The notes under the pieces are model-generated. The model did no database searches. It saw only the letters and a list, made by a program, of their open reading frames with translations, and was not told the DNA's origin. This document shows, piece by piece, positions 41,740 to 50,311 of a stretch of DNA of 64,000 bases. How positions within the stretch are numbered: position 1 is the first letter of the stretch; each line of letters begins with the position of its first letter. The stretch lies in assembly GCA_964617375.1 (NCBI GenBank), contig CAZTXQ010000001.1:1-64000 (forward strand), in the 5' to 3' direction. The stretch is from Firm-13 sp964617375 (lineage in GTDB: Bacteria > Bacillota > Clostridia > Saccharofermentanales > Saccharofermentanaceae). Both the position numbers and the translations under genes were made by a program.

Positions 41740-44604
41740 TTATTGTCCTCCTTTTGCTTTGATTTCCAACCATTGTGATTGGGAAATTAAAAGTTTTCTG
41801 GGTTTGCTTCCTTCGAACGGACCGATGTATCCTTTTTCCTGCATGTGATCAATCAGCCTCGCGGCACGCGGATATCCGATATTCATGCGTCTCTGCAGAA
41901 TCGAGACCGATGCACAGCCCGCCAGAAGAACGATGTCTACGGCCTGCGGTAGAAGTTCGTCTTCATCGCCCGTATCGCGGTCGGCGGAACTCATCCCGGC
42001 CGAAGCGGAAGTGATTGCTTCAGCCTCGAGCGGATCATAGGAACCGAGATTCTGCGCCTTCAAATACTCGATTATGGATTCAACTTCCGCATCGGATACA
42101 AAAGCACCCTGTCCGCGCTGCGGTTTGGCGGCACTCTGCGGATAATAGAGCATATCGCCCTTTCCGAGAAGCTTTTCGGCTCCGACCATATCCAGGATCG
42201 TGCGGCTGTCTACCTGCGAGGATACGGCAAAAGCGATTCTCGACGGGATATTGGCTTTGATAACGCCTGTAATGACATCGACAGAAGGACGCTGGGTTGC
42301 GATTAAGAGATGAATACCGGCCGCACGCGCCATAGCGGTAAGGCGCGCAATCGATTCTTCCACTTCCTTCGACGCTACCTGCATCAAGTCGGCGAGTTCG
42401 TCGATCACGATGAGAATCAGCGGAAGCTGCGGTTCCTTCTTCTCGCTCAAGGCTTCATTAAATCCTCTGAAATCGCGAACCGAGGCTTCCGCAAAGAGGC
42501 CATAGCGGCGCGTCATTTCACCGACTGCCCAGTTCAGCGTGTTGGCCGCCTTTTTGGGATCCGTTACAACAGGGGCCAAAAGGTGCGGTATGCCGTTATA
42601 AATCGATAACTCGACGACTTTTGGATCGATCATGATGAGCTTCACCTGATCGGGTGTCGCTTTGCAGAGAATGCTGATCAGAATGGAGTTTATACAGACG
42701 GATTTTCCGGAACCGGTCGCGCCCGCGATCAGCAGGTGCGGCATCTTCGCAAGATCGCAGAAGATCGGGTTGCCGGGTATATCGCGTCCTAAGGCCGCAA
42801 CGAGAGGCGAAGAATTCTTGCGGAACGTCGGTGTATCGATCAGTCCTCTTAGCGTAACGGCTGACGTCTCACTGTTCGGTATCTCGATACCGATCGCCGA
42901 TTTACCCGGAATCGGTGCCTCGATACGGACGCCCACTGCCGCCATCGCAAGTGCCAGATCGTCGGTAAGATTAACAATTCTGCTGACCTTGATACCCGGG
43001 CCGGGCGTCAGTTCAAATCGCGTGATGGCAGGCCCGTGCGTAATGTTGACAACCTTTGCCGCAACACCGAAACTTGCGAGTGTATCTTCGAGCTTCTTAC
43101 CTTGCGCCATAAGAGCCGACTGACTCGAACGGCCCGATTCGTCGTTACTATCCGGACGCAAAAGCGTGGAAGGAGCCGCCTTGTAGACCGGTTTCGGGAA
43201 TTTGATCGAGATCTGCCGTTCCGGAGACTTAAGGGGCGGAACGGACACGGTCGTACCGGTGTTCTCAGTCATCGTATTCCGGGTTGTACGCGCCGCATCC
43301 TCAGCTGCTCCCGTAACCACAATTTGAGCCGCATTTGACGGAACGGCCGGACCGGTTTGCGTTTTTCCAGAAGACGTGTGATCGGTAACGGTCTTTAAGT
43401 TGCTCCTGATCTCATCGATATCTGCATTCACGTCATCGATATCGTCAATATCTTCCGCTTCTCCGCGCTTTATAAAATTCCCGTCAACACCTACACGCAG
43501 AACGGAGAGATGTGAGGCTCCTTCGTTAGTGGGCATACCGGTATTCGTCTTAATATCAATCCACGACGCCTCTTCCCTGTCTTTAAGGAAACCCGGCATC
43601 TCGGAAAGTGCCGCGGCCTGAGAATTCGGCATCGGCGACTGCGGCAGCTTACTGAAATCGGTCGCGACGTGGCGGTCTACCGGTTCGAACGGCTCGGGTG
43701 CGGCAGGCTTTACCAGAGGCGGCTTTGATAAATCATTGTCATAGGGGTTATAACCGCGAAAAGAAGTAACAGACATCGGTGTATCGGTCCCTTCCAGATC
43801 GATAAATCCGGGATGAGGATCGGAAACAATTTCATCAAACGGCGACAGTCCGTTATCCGGAAGCTGCGAAATTTCAAGCTGTGTACCGGATAATGTCTGT
43901 TCGTTCTTCTGTTCAAGTCTCATGCGCGCGCTGTTTGCGGAAAAGGTCCGGATCGATTCGGCTCCCGAGCGGATATAGCCGGACGTGCGTTCGGCGCCTG
44001 TCTTGAGAGCTTCCGCCGTTCTCGTTGCCGTCCTGGACAGAGATACGTTAAATATCAGTCCGATCTGGGACAATATGAACGCGAAAAGAATGATGAGCGC
44101 ACCCGTCTTCGCGGCGAGATATTCGAGACCCAAAGCGATAGAACCGCCTACGACGCCGCCGGTCAGAATGGACGCCTTATCGGATGTACCGGCCTTCAGG
44201 AGCGTCGGATCAATACCCGAACGCCAGAGAATCGAGAAAGCATTTGTTGCGAGGGGTTTGTTCTTCGTAATATCAAGACAGAGCGACTGAATCGTGTCTC
44301 TTGCCACTGTGAACACGGGAAAAAGAGCCGATGCGGCTAAGAGCAGGAGCAGAACCGACATGACGCGCCTCGGTGCGACGTTCAGTCTCTTTTCGAGCAG
44401 ATAGTCAACGGCGGCATACGTGAAAAGAACCGGTATCGCATAGGCGGAGATACCGAAAAGTCCTTTCCCCAGTGAGCGCAGTATATTCCCCAGAAAGCCT
44501 GTCGCCGAATCCGGAAGATAATAGGACACTCCCAGAATAACGGCAAAAGCGAGGAAAACAACGCCCGTTACTTCCCGTCTGTGATTGACCGGCGATGCTG
44601 CCAT
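41740..44604 (-). CDS. ftsK: DNA translocase FtsK/SpoIIIE
   Basis: This septum-located motor pumps chromosomal DNA during division or sporulation. The 954-residue protein has four to five N-terminal transmembrane segments (about residues 10-190), a low-complexity linker (190-480), the RecA-like motor with GATGSGKSVCINSI and LIVIDELADLMQV, and the C-terminal winged-helix gamma domain (VSILQRRMNIGYPRAARLID) that reads orientation motifs. Its ATG overlaps the nudix stop (ATGA). Confidence 0.96.
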   Translation of the reverse strand: MAASPVNHRREVTGVVFLAFAVILGVSYYLPDSATGFLGNILRSLGKGLFGISAYAIPVLFTYAAVDYLLEKRLNVAPRRVMSVLLLLLAASALFPVFTVARDTIQSLCLDITKNKPLATNAFSILWRSGIDPTLLKAGTSDKASILTGGVVGGSIALGLEYLAAKTGALIILFAFILSQIGLIFNVSLSRTATRTAEALKTGAERTSGYIRSGAESIRTFSANSARMRLEQKNEQTLSGTQLEISQLPDNGLSPFDEIVSDPHPGFIDLEGTDTPMSVTSFRGYNPYDNDLSKPPLVKPAAPEPFEPVDRHVATDFSKLPQSPMPNSQAAALSEMPGFLKDREEASWIDIKTNTGMPTNEGASHLSVLRVGVDGNFIKRGEAEDIDDIDDVNADIDEIRSNLKTVTDHTSSGKTQTGPAVPSNAAQIVVTGAAEDAARTTRNTMTENTGTTVSVPPLKSPERQISIKFPKPVYKAAPSTLLRPDSNDESGRSSQSALMAQGKKLEDTLASFGVAAKVVNITHGPAITRFELTPGPGIKVSRIVNLTDDLALAMAAVGVRIEAPIPGKSAIGIEIPNSETSAVTLRGLIDTPTFRKNSSPLVAALGRDIPGNPIFCDLAKMPHLLIAGATGSGKSVCINSILISILCKATPDQVKLIMIDPKVVELSIYNGIPHLLAPVVTDPKKAANTLNWAVGEMTRRYGLFAEASVRDFRGFNEALSEKKEPQLPLILIVIDELADLMQVASKEVEESIARLTAMARAAGIHLLIATQRPSVDVITGVIKANIPSRIAFAVSSQVDSRTILDMVGAEKLLGKGDMLYYPQSAAKPQRGQGAFVSDAEVESIIEYLKAQNLGSYDPLEAEAITSASAGMSSADRDTGDEDELLPQAVDIVLLAGCASVSILQRRMNIGYPRAARLIDHMQEKGYIGPFEGSKPRKLLISQSQWLEIKAKGGQ

Positions 44605-45224
44605 CAGAGACCGACCCTCCTTGCTGTTTTAAGAACGGCGATGACCGTTTTCGCGTCGCGGATACGGCCTTCGTCAATTTGCTCGAGAAGCTCTTTAAGA
44701 GGGATCTTCTCAACATTCAGGAACTCGCCTTCGTCCGGCTTTGAATCGCCTTCGTGAAGACCTGTCGCAAGATACAGGTACAGAGCTTCCGTGCTGTATC
44801 CGGGACTTGTAAAGATACACCCGAGATCTTCCACGTGATCCGCCGTAAATCCGGTCTCTTCCTTGAGCTCACGGATCGCGCAGTCACGCGGATCCTCGTT
44901 GACTTCAAGCTTGCCGGCGGGCGCCTCTACGAGCACCTGTTGAAACGGCGCACGGAACTGCCGCACGACATAGACGTTCAGATCTTTATCCAAAGGTACG
45001 ATTGCGGCTCCGCCGTTATGGCGAACAATCTCGCGCTTGCTCATGCGGCCGTCCTGAAGCTTAACGTCCATAATCTCCGCTGCAAAAACGCGCCCCGTGA
45101 AAAGACGCTTCTTCCCTACGACTTCTTCGGACGGATCGTCCGGACGCACCTCACCCGTAGGAAATATCAGATGCGGAAAGGGTTCTTCCTGTTCATTTAG
45201 TCCCTGTATCTGTTCTTCATTCAT
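44604..45224 (-). CDS. Nudix hydrolase, ADP-ribose pyrophosphatase-like
   Basis: It likely hydrolyses ADP-ribose to AMP and ribose 5-phosphate. The 206-residue protein has a complete Nudix box: G104-like start AGKLEVNEDPRDCAIRELKE followed by ETGF, preceded by the QFRAPFQQ and EAPAGK motifs seen in ADP-ribose pyrophosphatases. Its start overlaps the rnhA stop by 8 nt and its stop overlaps the ftsK start, so it is translationally coupled on both sides. Confidence 0.9.
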   Translation of the reverse strand: MNEEQIQGLNEQEEPFPHLIFPTGEVRPDDPSEEVVGKKRLFTGRVFAAEIMDVKLQDGRMSKREIVRHNGGAAIVPLDKDLNVYVVRQFRAPFQQVLVEAPAGKLEVNEDPRDCAIRELKEETGFTADHVEDLGCIFTSPGYSTEALYLYLATGLHEGDSKPDEGEFLNVEKIPLKELLEQIDEGRIRDAKTVIAVLKTARRVGL

Positions 45225-45687
45225 TTTTGTTACTTCCTTCTCCGGATTTTATTTTTGCTACTTCGGCGACTGCCAATGCGTCGCACCGGTTGTTGTATTC
45301 GTGATCGGAGTGGCCCTTCACTTTGCGCCATGTGATTTGATGAATCCCGGAAAGCTTGTCGAGATCCATCCATAGGTCCATGTTGCTGACGGGCTGCTTC
45401 GTGCTGTTCTTCCAACCGTTTCTTTTCCAGGACGCGAGCCACCCCTGAAGGAAGGCGTTTACTAGATAGGCGCTGTCGCTGTAAAGAGTCACGCTGCAGG
45501 GCTTTTTGAGCTTCTTCAATGCCTCAATCGCCGCTGTCAGCTCCATCCGGTTATTGGTTGTCGACTGAACGCCGCCCGATACTTCCTTCTCGCAGCCGCC
45601 GGCCACAAGAATCGCGGCCCAGCCGCCCGGGCCCGGATTGCCGGAGCACGCTCCGTCGGTAAAAATCTCGACCGCCGATTCCGCCAC
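45217..45687 (-). CDS. rnhA: ribonuclease HI
   Basis: It degrades RNA in RNA-DNA hybrids. The 156-residue protein has the DEDD site: Asp in FTDGACSGNPGPGGW, Glu in NNRMELTA, Asp in YSDSAY, and Asp in NNRCDALA, with the VKGHS histidine. The start is GTG at 45687, 6 nt after proC, with GGGAGG upstream. Together with rnhB at 22.4 kb the organism has both RNase H types. Confidence 0.95.
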   Translation of the reverse strand: MAESAVEIFTDGACSGNPGPGGWAAILVAGGCEKEVSGGVQSTTNNRMELTAAIEALKKLKKPCSVTLYSDSAYLVNAFLQGWLASWKRNGWKNSTKQPVSNMDLWMDLDKLSGIHQITWRKVKGHSDHEYNNRCDALAVAEVAKIKSGEGSNKNE

Positions 45688-45693
45688 GGATGC

Positions 45694-46494
45694 TTAGCCT
45701 CCCGCCAGAACGCGTGTCTTGTCATCCGCCGCAATAACGGCGGCTTCCACTGCCGCGCGAAGGCCGAATTTCTCGAGAGCAAGAACACCTTCAATGGTCG
45801 TTCCCCCGGGAGAACAAACCTGATCCTTGAGAATCGCCGGGTGCGTTTGTGTCTCAACAGCAAGTTTACCGGATCCGTACACCGTCATGGCGGCAATTTC
45901 AAGCGCCGTCTGACGCGGGATTCCGAGCTTCACGGCCGCATCGGCAAGAGACTCGATAAACAGCATGACATACGCGGGACCCGTTCCCGATACACATCCA
46001 ATCGCGTCGAGTGTTTTCTCGTCGCAGGGAACGACCATTCCGCATGTTTTCAGGAGTCTGGTAACAAACTCTGTGGATTTCTCGTCGACGTTGTCGAAAC
46101 AGACCGCATTCACGGCCGCACCGACGAGCGCCGGCGTATTCGGCATGACGCGTACGAGGGGATTGCCGGGGTTGATCAATCCGCGCAGCCTGGCAATTTT
46201 GACGCCGGCTGCAATGGAAATGATGACCGTATTTTCGGAAAGGGACGGTAAAAAAGACGTAACGGTCTGATTCAGAACCTGCGGCTTCACCGCAAGAAGA
46301 ACATAATCCGCTCCCTGGACAGCCTCTTTGGCGCTCGAAAAGGCATGACACCCGTTGCTCTTCGCATAGATGGCAAGCTTCTCCTGATCCGTATCGCAAA
46401 GACGGATTTCATCCGCCTTCAAAACCTTGCTTCTTAAGAATCCGGAAACGAGCGCCTGTCCCATATTACCGGTTCCGATCACCGTAAATACCAA
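45694..46494 (-). CDS. proC: pyrroline-5-carboxylate reductase
   Basis: It performs the last step of proline synthesis. The 266-residue protein has the Rossmann start FTVIGTGNMGQAL, LLAVKPQ, RVMPNTPALVG, SGTGPAYV, and the C-terminal signature VCSPGGTTIEGV. The start is TTG at 46494 with AGGGGG 7 nt upstream. It is the first gene of the proC-rnhA-nudix-ftsK-folD-cinA-murJ run. Confidence 0.95.
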   Translation of the reverse strand: MVFTVIGTGNMGQALVSGFLRSKVLKADEIRLCDTDQEKLAIYAKSNGCHAFSSAKEAVQGADYVLLAVKPQVLNQTVTSFLPSLSENTVIISIAAGVKIARLRGLINPGNPLVRVMPNTPALVGAAVNAVCFDNVDEKSTEFVTRLLKTCGMVVPCDEKTLDAIGCVSGTGPAYVMLFIESLADAAVKLGIPRQTALEIAAMTVYGSGKLAVETQTHPAILKDQVCSPGGTTIEGVLALEKFGLRAAVEAAVIAADDKTRVLAGG

Positions 46495-46540
46495 TTGAAT
46501 TCCCCCTTATAAATACATCACATTCGTGAGATACGAACGA

Positions 46541-46556
46541 ATTTCTTTAAAGAAAT
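46541..46556. promoter_or_regulatory. 16-bp AT-rich palindrome between proC and tRNA-Trp
   Basis: ATTTCTTTAAAGAAAT is a perfect palindrome placed between the proC start and the tRNA-Trp promoter. It could be an operator for either direction; no known regulator motif is assigned. Confidence 0.4.
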
Positions 46557-46569
46557 GATAACATTCAAC

Positions 46570-46598
46570 TTGACACGATGCAAACAGTCCTATACACT
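46570..46598 (+). promoter_or_regulatory. tRNA-Trp promoter
   Basis: TTGACA (46570-46575) and TACACT (46593-46598) are separated by 17 nt, about 48 nt before the tRNA. Confidence 0.7.
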
Positions 46599-46646
46599 TG
46601 TGAATGTTTCTTTTATGTGACAGACAAGCTCTGTCCGACGGAACAC

Positions 46647-46721
46647 AGGGGAGTGGCTCAACGGTAGAGCAGCGGTCTCCAAAACCGCTGGTTGCGTGTT
46701 CGAATCGCGTCTCCCCTGCCA
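46647..46721 (+). tRNA. tRNA-Trp (CCA anticodon)
   Basis: The full cloverleaf is present: acceptor AGGGGAG/CTCCCCT, D-arm GCTC/GAGC, anticodon stem GCGGT/ACCGC with loop CTCCAAA (anticodon CCA), T-arm with TTCGAAT, and an encoded CCA end at 46719-46721. Confidence 0.97.
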
Positions 46722-46725
46722 GTGT

Positions 46726-46760
46726 AAAAGCCCCGAGGCTGTAAGGCTTCGGGGCTTTTT
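46726..46760 (+). terminator. intrinsic terminator after tRNA-Trp
   Basis: AAAAGCCCCGA pairs with TCGGGGCTTTT and runs into TTTTTG, 5 nt after the encoded CCA. Confidence 0.9.
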
Positions 46761-46882
46761 GTTTATCTTTAACGAAGCATGAAGTATTTGGATTGTGAGA
46801 GATTTCGAAAAACAACTCCGTTTTCAAGAAATATAAAAAACGTTTCCTGTTCTAACTTCATTATTGCCGCGTTATAAATAAC

Positions 46883-48067
46883 TTAATCTGCCAGAAAATC
46901 ATCAATATCCTTAATCCATCCAAGTATGATTTGTGTATTCTCTTCCAACTTGGCCAAGTTTTTCTCATATCCTTGCAGTAACCGTAATTGATGTTCCCAG
47001 TACTCTTTCAATTTCCGAATGAATTCTCTATCCTTCTGATCCAGATCTCGGAGATCCTTCAGTTTACCGCTCAGTTGTCGAAGGGTAAGAGCAGCTTGTT
47101 CAGGAGAAACCGCCATTGTTTTTTTGAAATCCCTGAATACCCACTGCCGCTCGAAAACATTCATATTTTTCCAAGTGTCGGATTGCTGCTCAAAAGTTTT
47201 GAGAATAGAAATGAACAGCAATTCCCGGCGCTTTTGCGTTTCAATAGAAATATTCGAAGATGGCATAGAGCTTTCACGACTGTCAGTAAAAGCATCAAAA
47301 TCCATTAAAACCTGAATGCAGCTGATTTCCTGTCCATGGTATCTCTCCGGAAAGGCCGCGGACAGTGCAAAACCCAAGCCTGCTTTTTCTACATCCAGAA
47401 TATGTTTATCGTTCATTTTGTAAAATTCATCTGTTGTCATGCCCGTTCTTTCGGCAACAATTTCGATACTGCGCATAGCGGTTTCCGTTTTGATCAACCC
47501 CGGGCCTATCGTGTAAACATATACTCCGGAGTCCTCGAGTTCCATTGCAAGTGTGTTGCTTAACTCAACCTGCGCAGTTTTAAACACCTCATAGGCGCCC
47601 ATGTAGGGAGCCGCACCTGAGGAAGATACAAATACAATTGTGCCGCTCCTTCGTTTCTTCATATGCGGAAGAAAGAGCTGTGTCAATAACAACGGAGCTT
47701 TCAGGTTCACAGCATAGCTTTTGTCCCAAAAAGCGGTATCTACCTGATCTACTGCGCCCATTTTCGTTATGGTTGCATTGTTAAAAATGACATCCGGTAC
47801 ACCATAGTTTTGAAGAATCCAGTCGGCCATAGTATGGATTTGAGCCTCGTCAGCTAAATCTACCGAATAGAAAACAGCCAGGTTATCAGACAATGCAGAA
47901 TTGATCGATTTCTCAGCTTGTTTTCCCTTCTCTTCCTGGATTTCCGCCAGAATAATGTGCGCACCCATGAGAGCAAAAGAACGTGCCGCTTCATAGCCGA
48001 TGCCGCCGCCGGCACCGGTCAGCAGAATAGTCTTTCCCAGCATTTTTTCATGCAGCGATTCCATCAT
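46883..48067 (-). CDS. short-chain dehydrogenase/reductase with C-terminal helical extension
   Basis: The 394-residue protein has an SDR domain (about residues 1-245) with the cofactor motif TGAGGGIG, NNA in IFNNATI, the SSS strand and the YxxxK pair in YEVFKTA. An acidic residue after the second strand (ILAEIQ) suggests NAD(H). Residues of about 250-394 form a helical, coiled-coil-like extension rich in Lys, Glu and Leu that SDRs normally lack. Its substrate is unknown. ATG at 48067 or 48064, with GGGGAG upstream. It is alone, downstream of the tRNA-Trp terminator in the opposite direction. Confidence 0.8.
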   Translation of the reverse strand: MMESLHEKMLGKTILLTGAGGGIGYEAARSFALMGAHIILAEIQEEKGKQAEKSINSALSDNLAVFYSVDLADEAQIHTMADWILQNYGVPDVIFNNATITKMGAVDQVDTAFWDKSYAVNLKAPLLLTQLFLPHMKKRRSGTIVFVSSSGAAPYMGAYEVFKTAQVELSNTLAMELEDSGVYVYTIGPGLIKTETAMRSIEIVAERTGMTTDEFYKMNDKHILDVEKAGLGFALSAAFPERYHGQEISCIQVLMDFDAFTDSRESSMPSSNISIETQKRRELLFISILKTFEQQSDTWKNMNVFERQWVFRDFKKTMAVSPEQAALTLRQLSGKLKDLRDLDQKDREFIRKLKEYWEHQLRLLQGYEKNLAKLEENTQIILGWIKDIDDFLAD

Positions 48068-48184
48068 GTGAAAATACTCCCCCCCGAAATTACCGTATAC
48101 TTCCGGCTAATAGCTACACATGTGATGTGCGACGGTACTGCGAATTGTTAAACGACCGTTCGACACCGCCTAATGTTCGCGAAT

Positions 48185-48949
48185 TCAGAAGTATTCATTC
48201 TCTCTTCTTACGGCAAGCTTATTTGAAAAGTCCCTGGCAAAGTCTGTATATTCCGGAGTATTCATGTTTTTTGCCCCGACAGGGCATATGCGAATACAGC
48301 GGAAACAGGCAATACACCGATTTCCATCTATCGTGATACAATCCTCGCAAATTGCACCCTGAGGGCATTCCTTCTCACAGAGACGGCAGCGCGTGCATGT
48401 ATCATCCGTAAGCGGTCTGAATCCCCCGCCATTCCCGCCATCCCTGTATGGATGCTTTCCGGGAATCACCGGTTCACTTACTTGATCAGAGGCAAGTTCT
48501 TCCCGAATCTTCTCTGCAAACCGGATCGTCTTCTCAAGATCCTGATCGTTGGGACGCCCCTTCTGAATGTCTCCATAAGTATGCTCGCCGATCAGAGCCG
48601 CGCCTGCAATCACACGAAATCCCTGCTGGGTCATTAGGTCCTTGAGTTCCAGAAGGGCATCATCATAATGACGATTGCCGTACGTTACCGTAATCAGGCA
48701 AGGTGTCTGATCCCCATGAAGCGTATGAAAACGTTCTGCAGCCCCGCAATAGATCCTTCCCGAATACACTGGCGCTCCGATTATGACCAGATCATCTCTG
48801 CTAAAATATTGTTCTTCCTTAGCTGAATCGAATCTGGTCAGATCGATGGTCCTGTAATCTGCGGCATACGTCTTTGCGAGCGCTTCTACATTTCTCTTAC
48901 TGGTTCCTGTAGCGGAAAAATACACCGCCGTCGTTTTTAGTGGAATCAT
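48185..48949 (-). CDS. EFR1 family flavodoxin-ferredoxin fusion
   Basis: The 254-residue electron-transfer protein has an N-terminal flavodoxin-like domain (TAVYFSATGTSKRNVEAL as FMN loop; IGAPVYSGRI) and a C-terminal ferredoxin domain with two 4Fe-4S motifs, CTRCRLCEKECP and CIACFRCIRICP. Such fusions are common in anaerobic Clostridia; redox partners are unknown. AGGAG supports the ATG at 48949; the frame extends upstream but that part overlaps the neighbouring gene and shows no family similarity. Confidence 0.88.
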   Translation of the reverse strand: MIPLKTTAVYFSATGTSKRNVEALAKTYAADYRTIDLTRFDSAKEEQYFSRDDLVIIGAPVYSGRIYCGAAERFHTLHGDQTPCLITVTYGNRHYDDALLELKDLMTQQGFRVIAGAALIGEHTYGDIQKGRPNDQDLEKTIRFAEKIREELASDQVSEPVIPGKHPYRDGGNGGGFRPLTDDTCTRCRLCEKECPQGAICEDCITIDGNRCIACFRCIRICPVGAKNMNTPEYTDFARDFSNKLAVRRENEYF

Positions 48950-49055
48950 ATAGGTCTCCTGTCCCAGGGTCAATTTGAGTTCAATACTGACATCAAATGT
49001 GCTGTTTACCGCATATGCTGAGATTAAAAAGTACAACGCGGCGCATAAGGAATCT

Positions 49056-49505
49056 TTATTTGTGAACCACTTGGAACTCTTCCAGGACACAAAGTCCATT
49101 CTCATCAAATTCCTGGCCAACTCGCTCATAATCCGGGGAGAAGGCATTCTTGTGTACTTCTCTCCACATTTCCAAACTTCTATTATTTTCGCCTTCCTTG
49201 TAGGCGTGCTCTTCACTTACCTTATTGAAGGGAACAACAGGTACTTTGGTGTCTTGTAAGATGCAAGAGGCCTCATCATTATCAAACAGAATTACGCTGT
49301 ACGTACCGGTCTCCGGCAAAGGATCACCGTCTGTCTCAAATGCTATTTTCGAACTGGATGTAGCTGTTTTAATACCTGCCAAAACCAGATTCGCCAGATC
49401 ATCCGCGAAAACGCCGCCCCCGCAAAATTTCCACATGTCATGTTTTGTAAGTACATCAATATCGTTGTCTGAACAATACTTGGCCCACATCTCAGGTCCT
49501 GTCAT
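49056..49505 (-). CDS. ASCH domain protein
   Basis: The 149-residue protein has the ASCH fold pattern: ANLVLAGIKTATSS, then GTYSVILFDNDEASCILQD and FNKVSEEHAYKEGENNRSLEMW. ASCH proteins bind or process RNA; some are amidohydrolases of modified cytidines. AGGAGG lies before the ATG at 49505. It is followed by the EFR1 gene and preceded by the ABC transporter genes on the same strand, with gaps of 106 and 68 nt. Confidence 0.85.
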   Translation of the reverse strand: MTGPEMWAKYCSDNDIDVLTKHDMWKFCGGGVFADDLANLVLAGIKTATSSSKIAFETDGDPLPETGTYSVILFDNDEASCILQDTKVPVVPFNKVSEEHAYKEGENNRSLEMWREVHKNAFSPDYERVGQEFDENGLCVLEEFQVVHK

Positions 49506-49573
49506 TTTGTATTCCTCCTCAGAATAGTAATTCAATATCTTATATGCGAATTGTCGCTTGGAAACCACTTCTT

Positions 49574-50245
49574 CTACATTTCAGAAATAACCTCTCCATT
49601 TTCGATGAATACAATACGGTCTGCCTTTTCGGCAATGCTCTCGTTGTGTGTGATCATGATGATCGTCTGTCCGAATCTTTTTCCGGAGGATGTCAGGAGC
49701 TCGAGAACTTCGCGGCCGGTGCGGGTGTCCAGATTCCCCGTAGGTTCGTCAGCAAGGATGAGTTCCGGCTTGTTCGCAAGCGCCCGCGCAATCGCGACTC
49801 GCTGCTGCTGTCCGCCTGATAGTTGATTGGGAAAAGCATTCTTTCTATCTTCGATACCCAGGTGAGTCATTAGATCGTTAATATAGTCGTTGTCGGGCCT
49901 TCTATTGGAAAGAACCAGCGGCATCACGATATTTTCATAAACGGACAGGACAGGGATCAGGTTAAACGACTGGAAAACAAAGCCTACCTTATCGCGGCGG
50001 TACTCCGACATACGGTCATCATCATGAAGCAACAGTTTTTCGCCTCGGAAAAGGATTTCGCCCTGTGTCAGCTTGTCAAGCCCGCCGATCATATTAAGAA
50101 GTGTGCTTTTGCCGGATCCGCTGGGCCCGAGGATCGCAATGAACTCTCCAGCTTCTATTTCCAGGTTCACCTGTTTTAGTGCTTCGATCACAACATCGCC
50201 TTCACCGTATATTTTTGAAGCATTTCTTACTTCAAGTATTTTCAT
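49574..50245 (-). CDS. ABC transporter ATP-binding protein (MacB/LolD type)
   Basis: The 223-residue ATPase has Walker A GPSGSGKST, the Q-loop in VFQSFNLIPVLSV, signature LSGGQQQR, Walker B LILADEPTGNLD and the H-loop ITHN. The NLIPVL Q-loop and compact size fit the LolD/MacB group that drives FtsX-fold permeases by mechanotransmission. GAGGAAG supports the ATG at 50245. It lies 66 nt after its permease gene. Confidence 0.93.
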   Translation of the reverse strand: MKILEVRNASKIYGEGDVVIEALKQVNLEIEAGEFIAILGPSGSGKSTLLNMIGGLDKLTQGEILFRGEKLLLHDDDRMSEYRRDKVGFVFQSFNLIPVLSVYENIVMPLVLSNRRPDNDYINDLMTHLGIEDRKNAFPNQLSGGQQQRVAIARALANKPELILADEPTGNLDTRTGREVLELLTSSGKRFGQTIIMITHNESIAEKADRIVFIENGEVISEM

Positions 50246-50311
50246 ATCTCTTCCTCTTTCATTCATTTGGCTAGGTATGAACCTTGTTGATATAAATCGA
50301 TCCATGCTTCT

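Noticed and set aside
46507..46827. A minus-strand 106-codon frame
   Set aside because: It is antisense to tRNA-Trp and its terminator.
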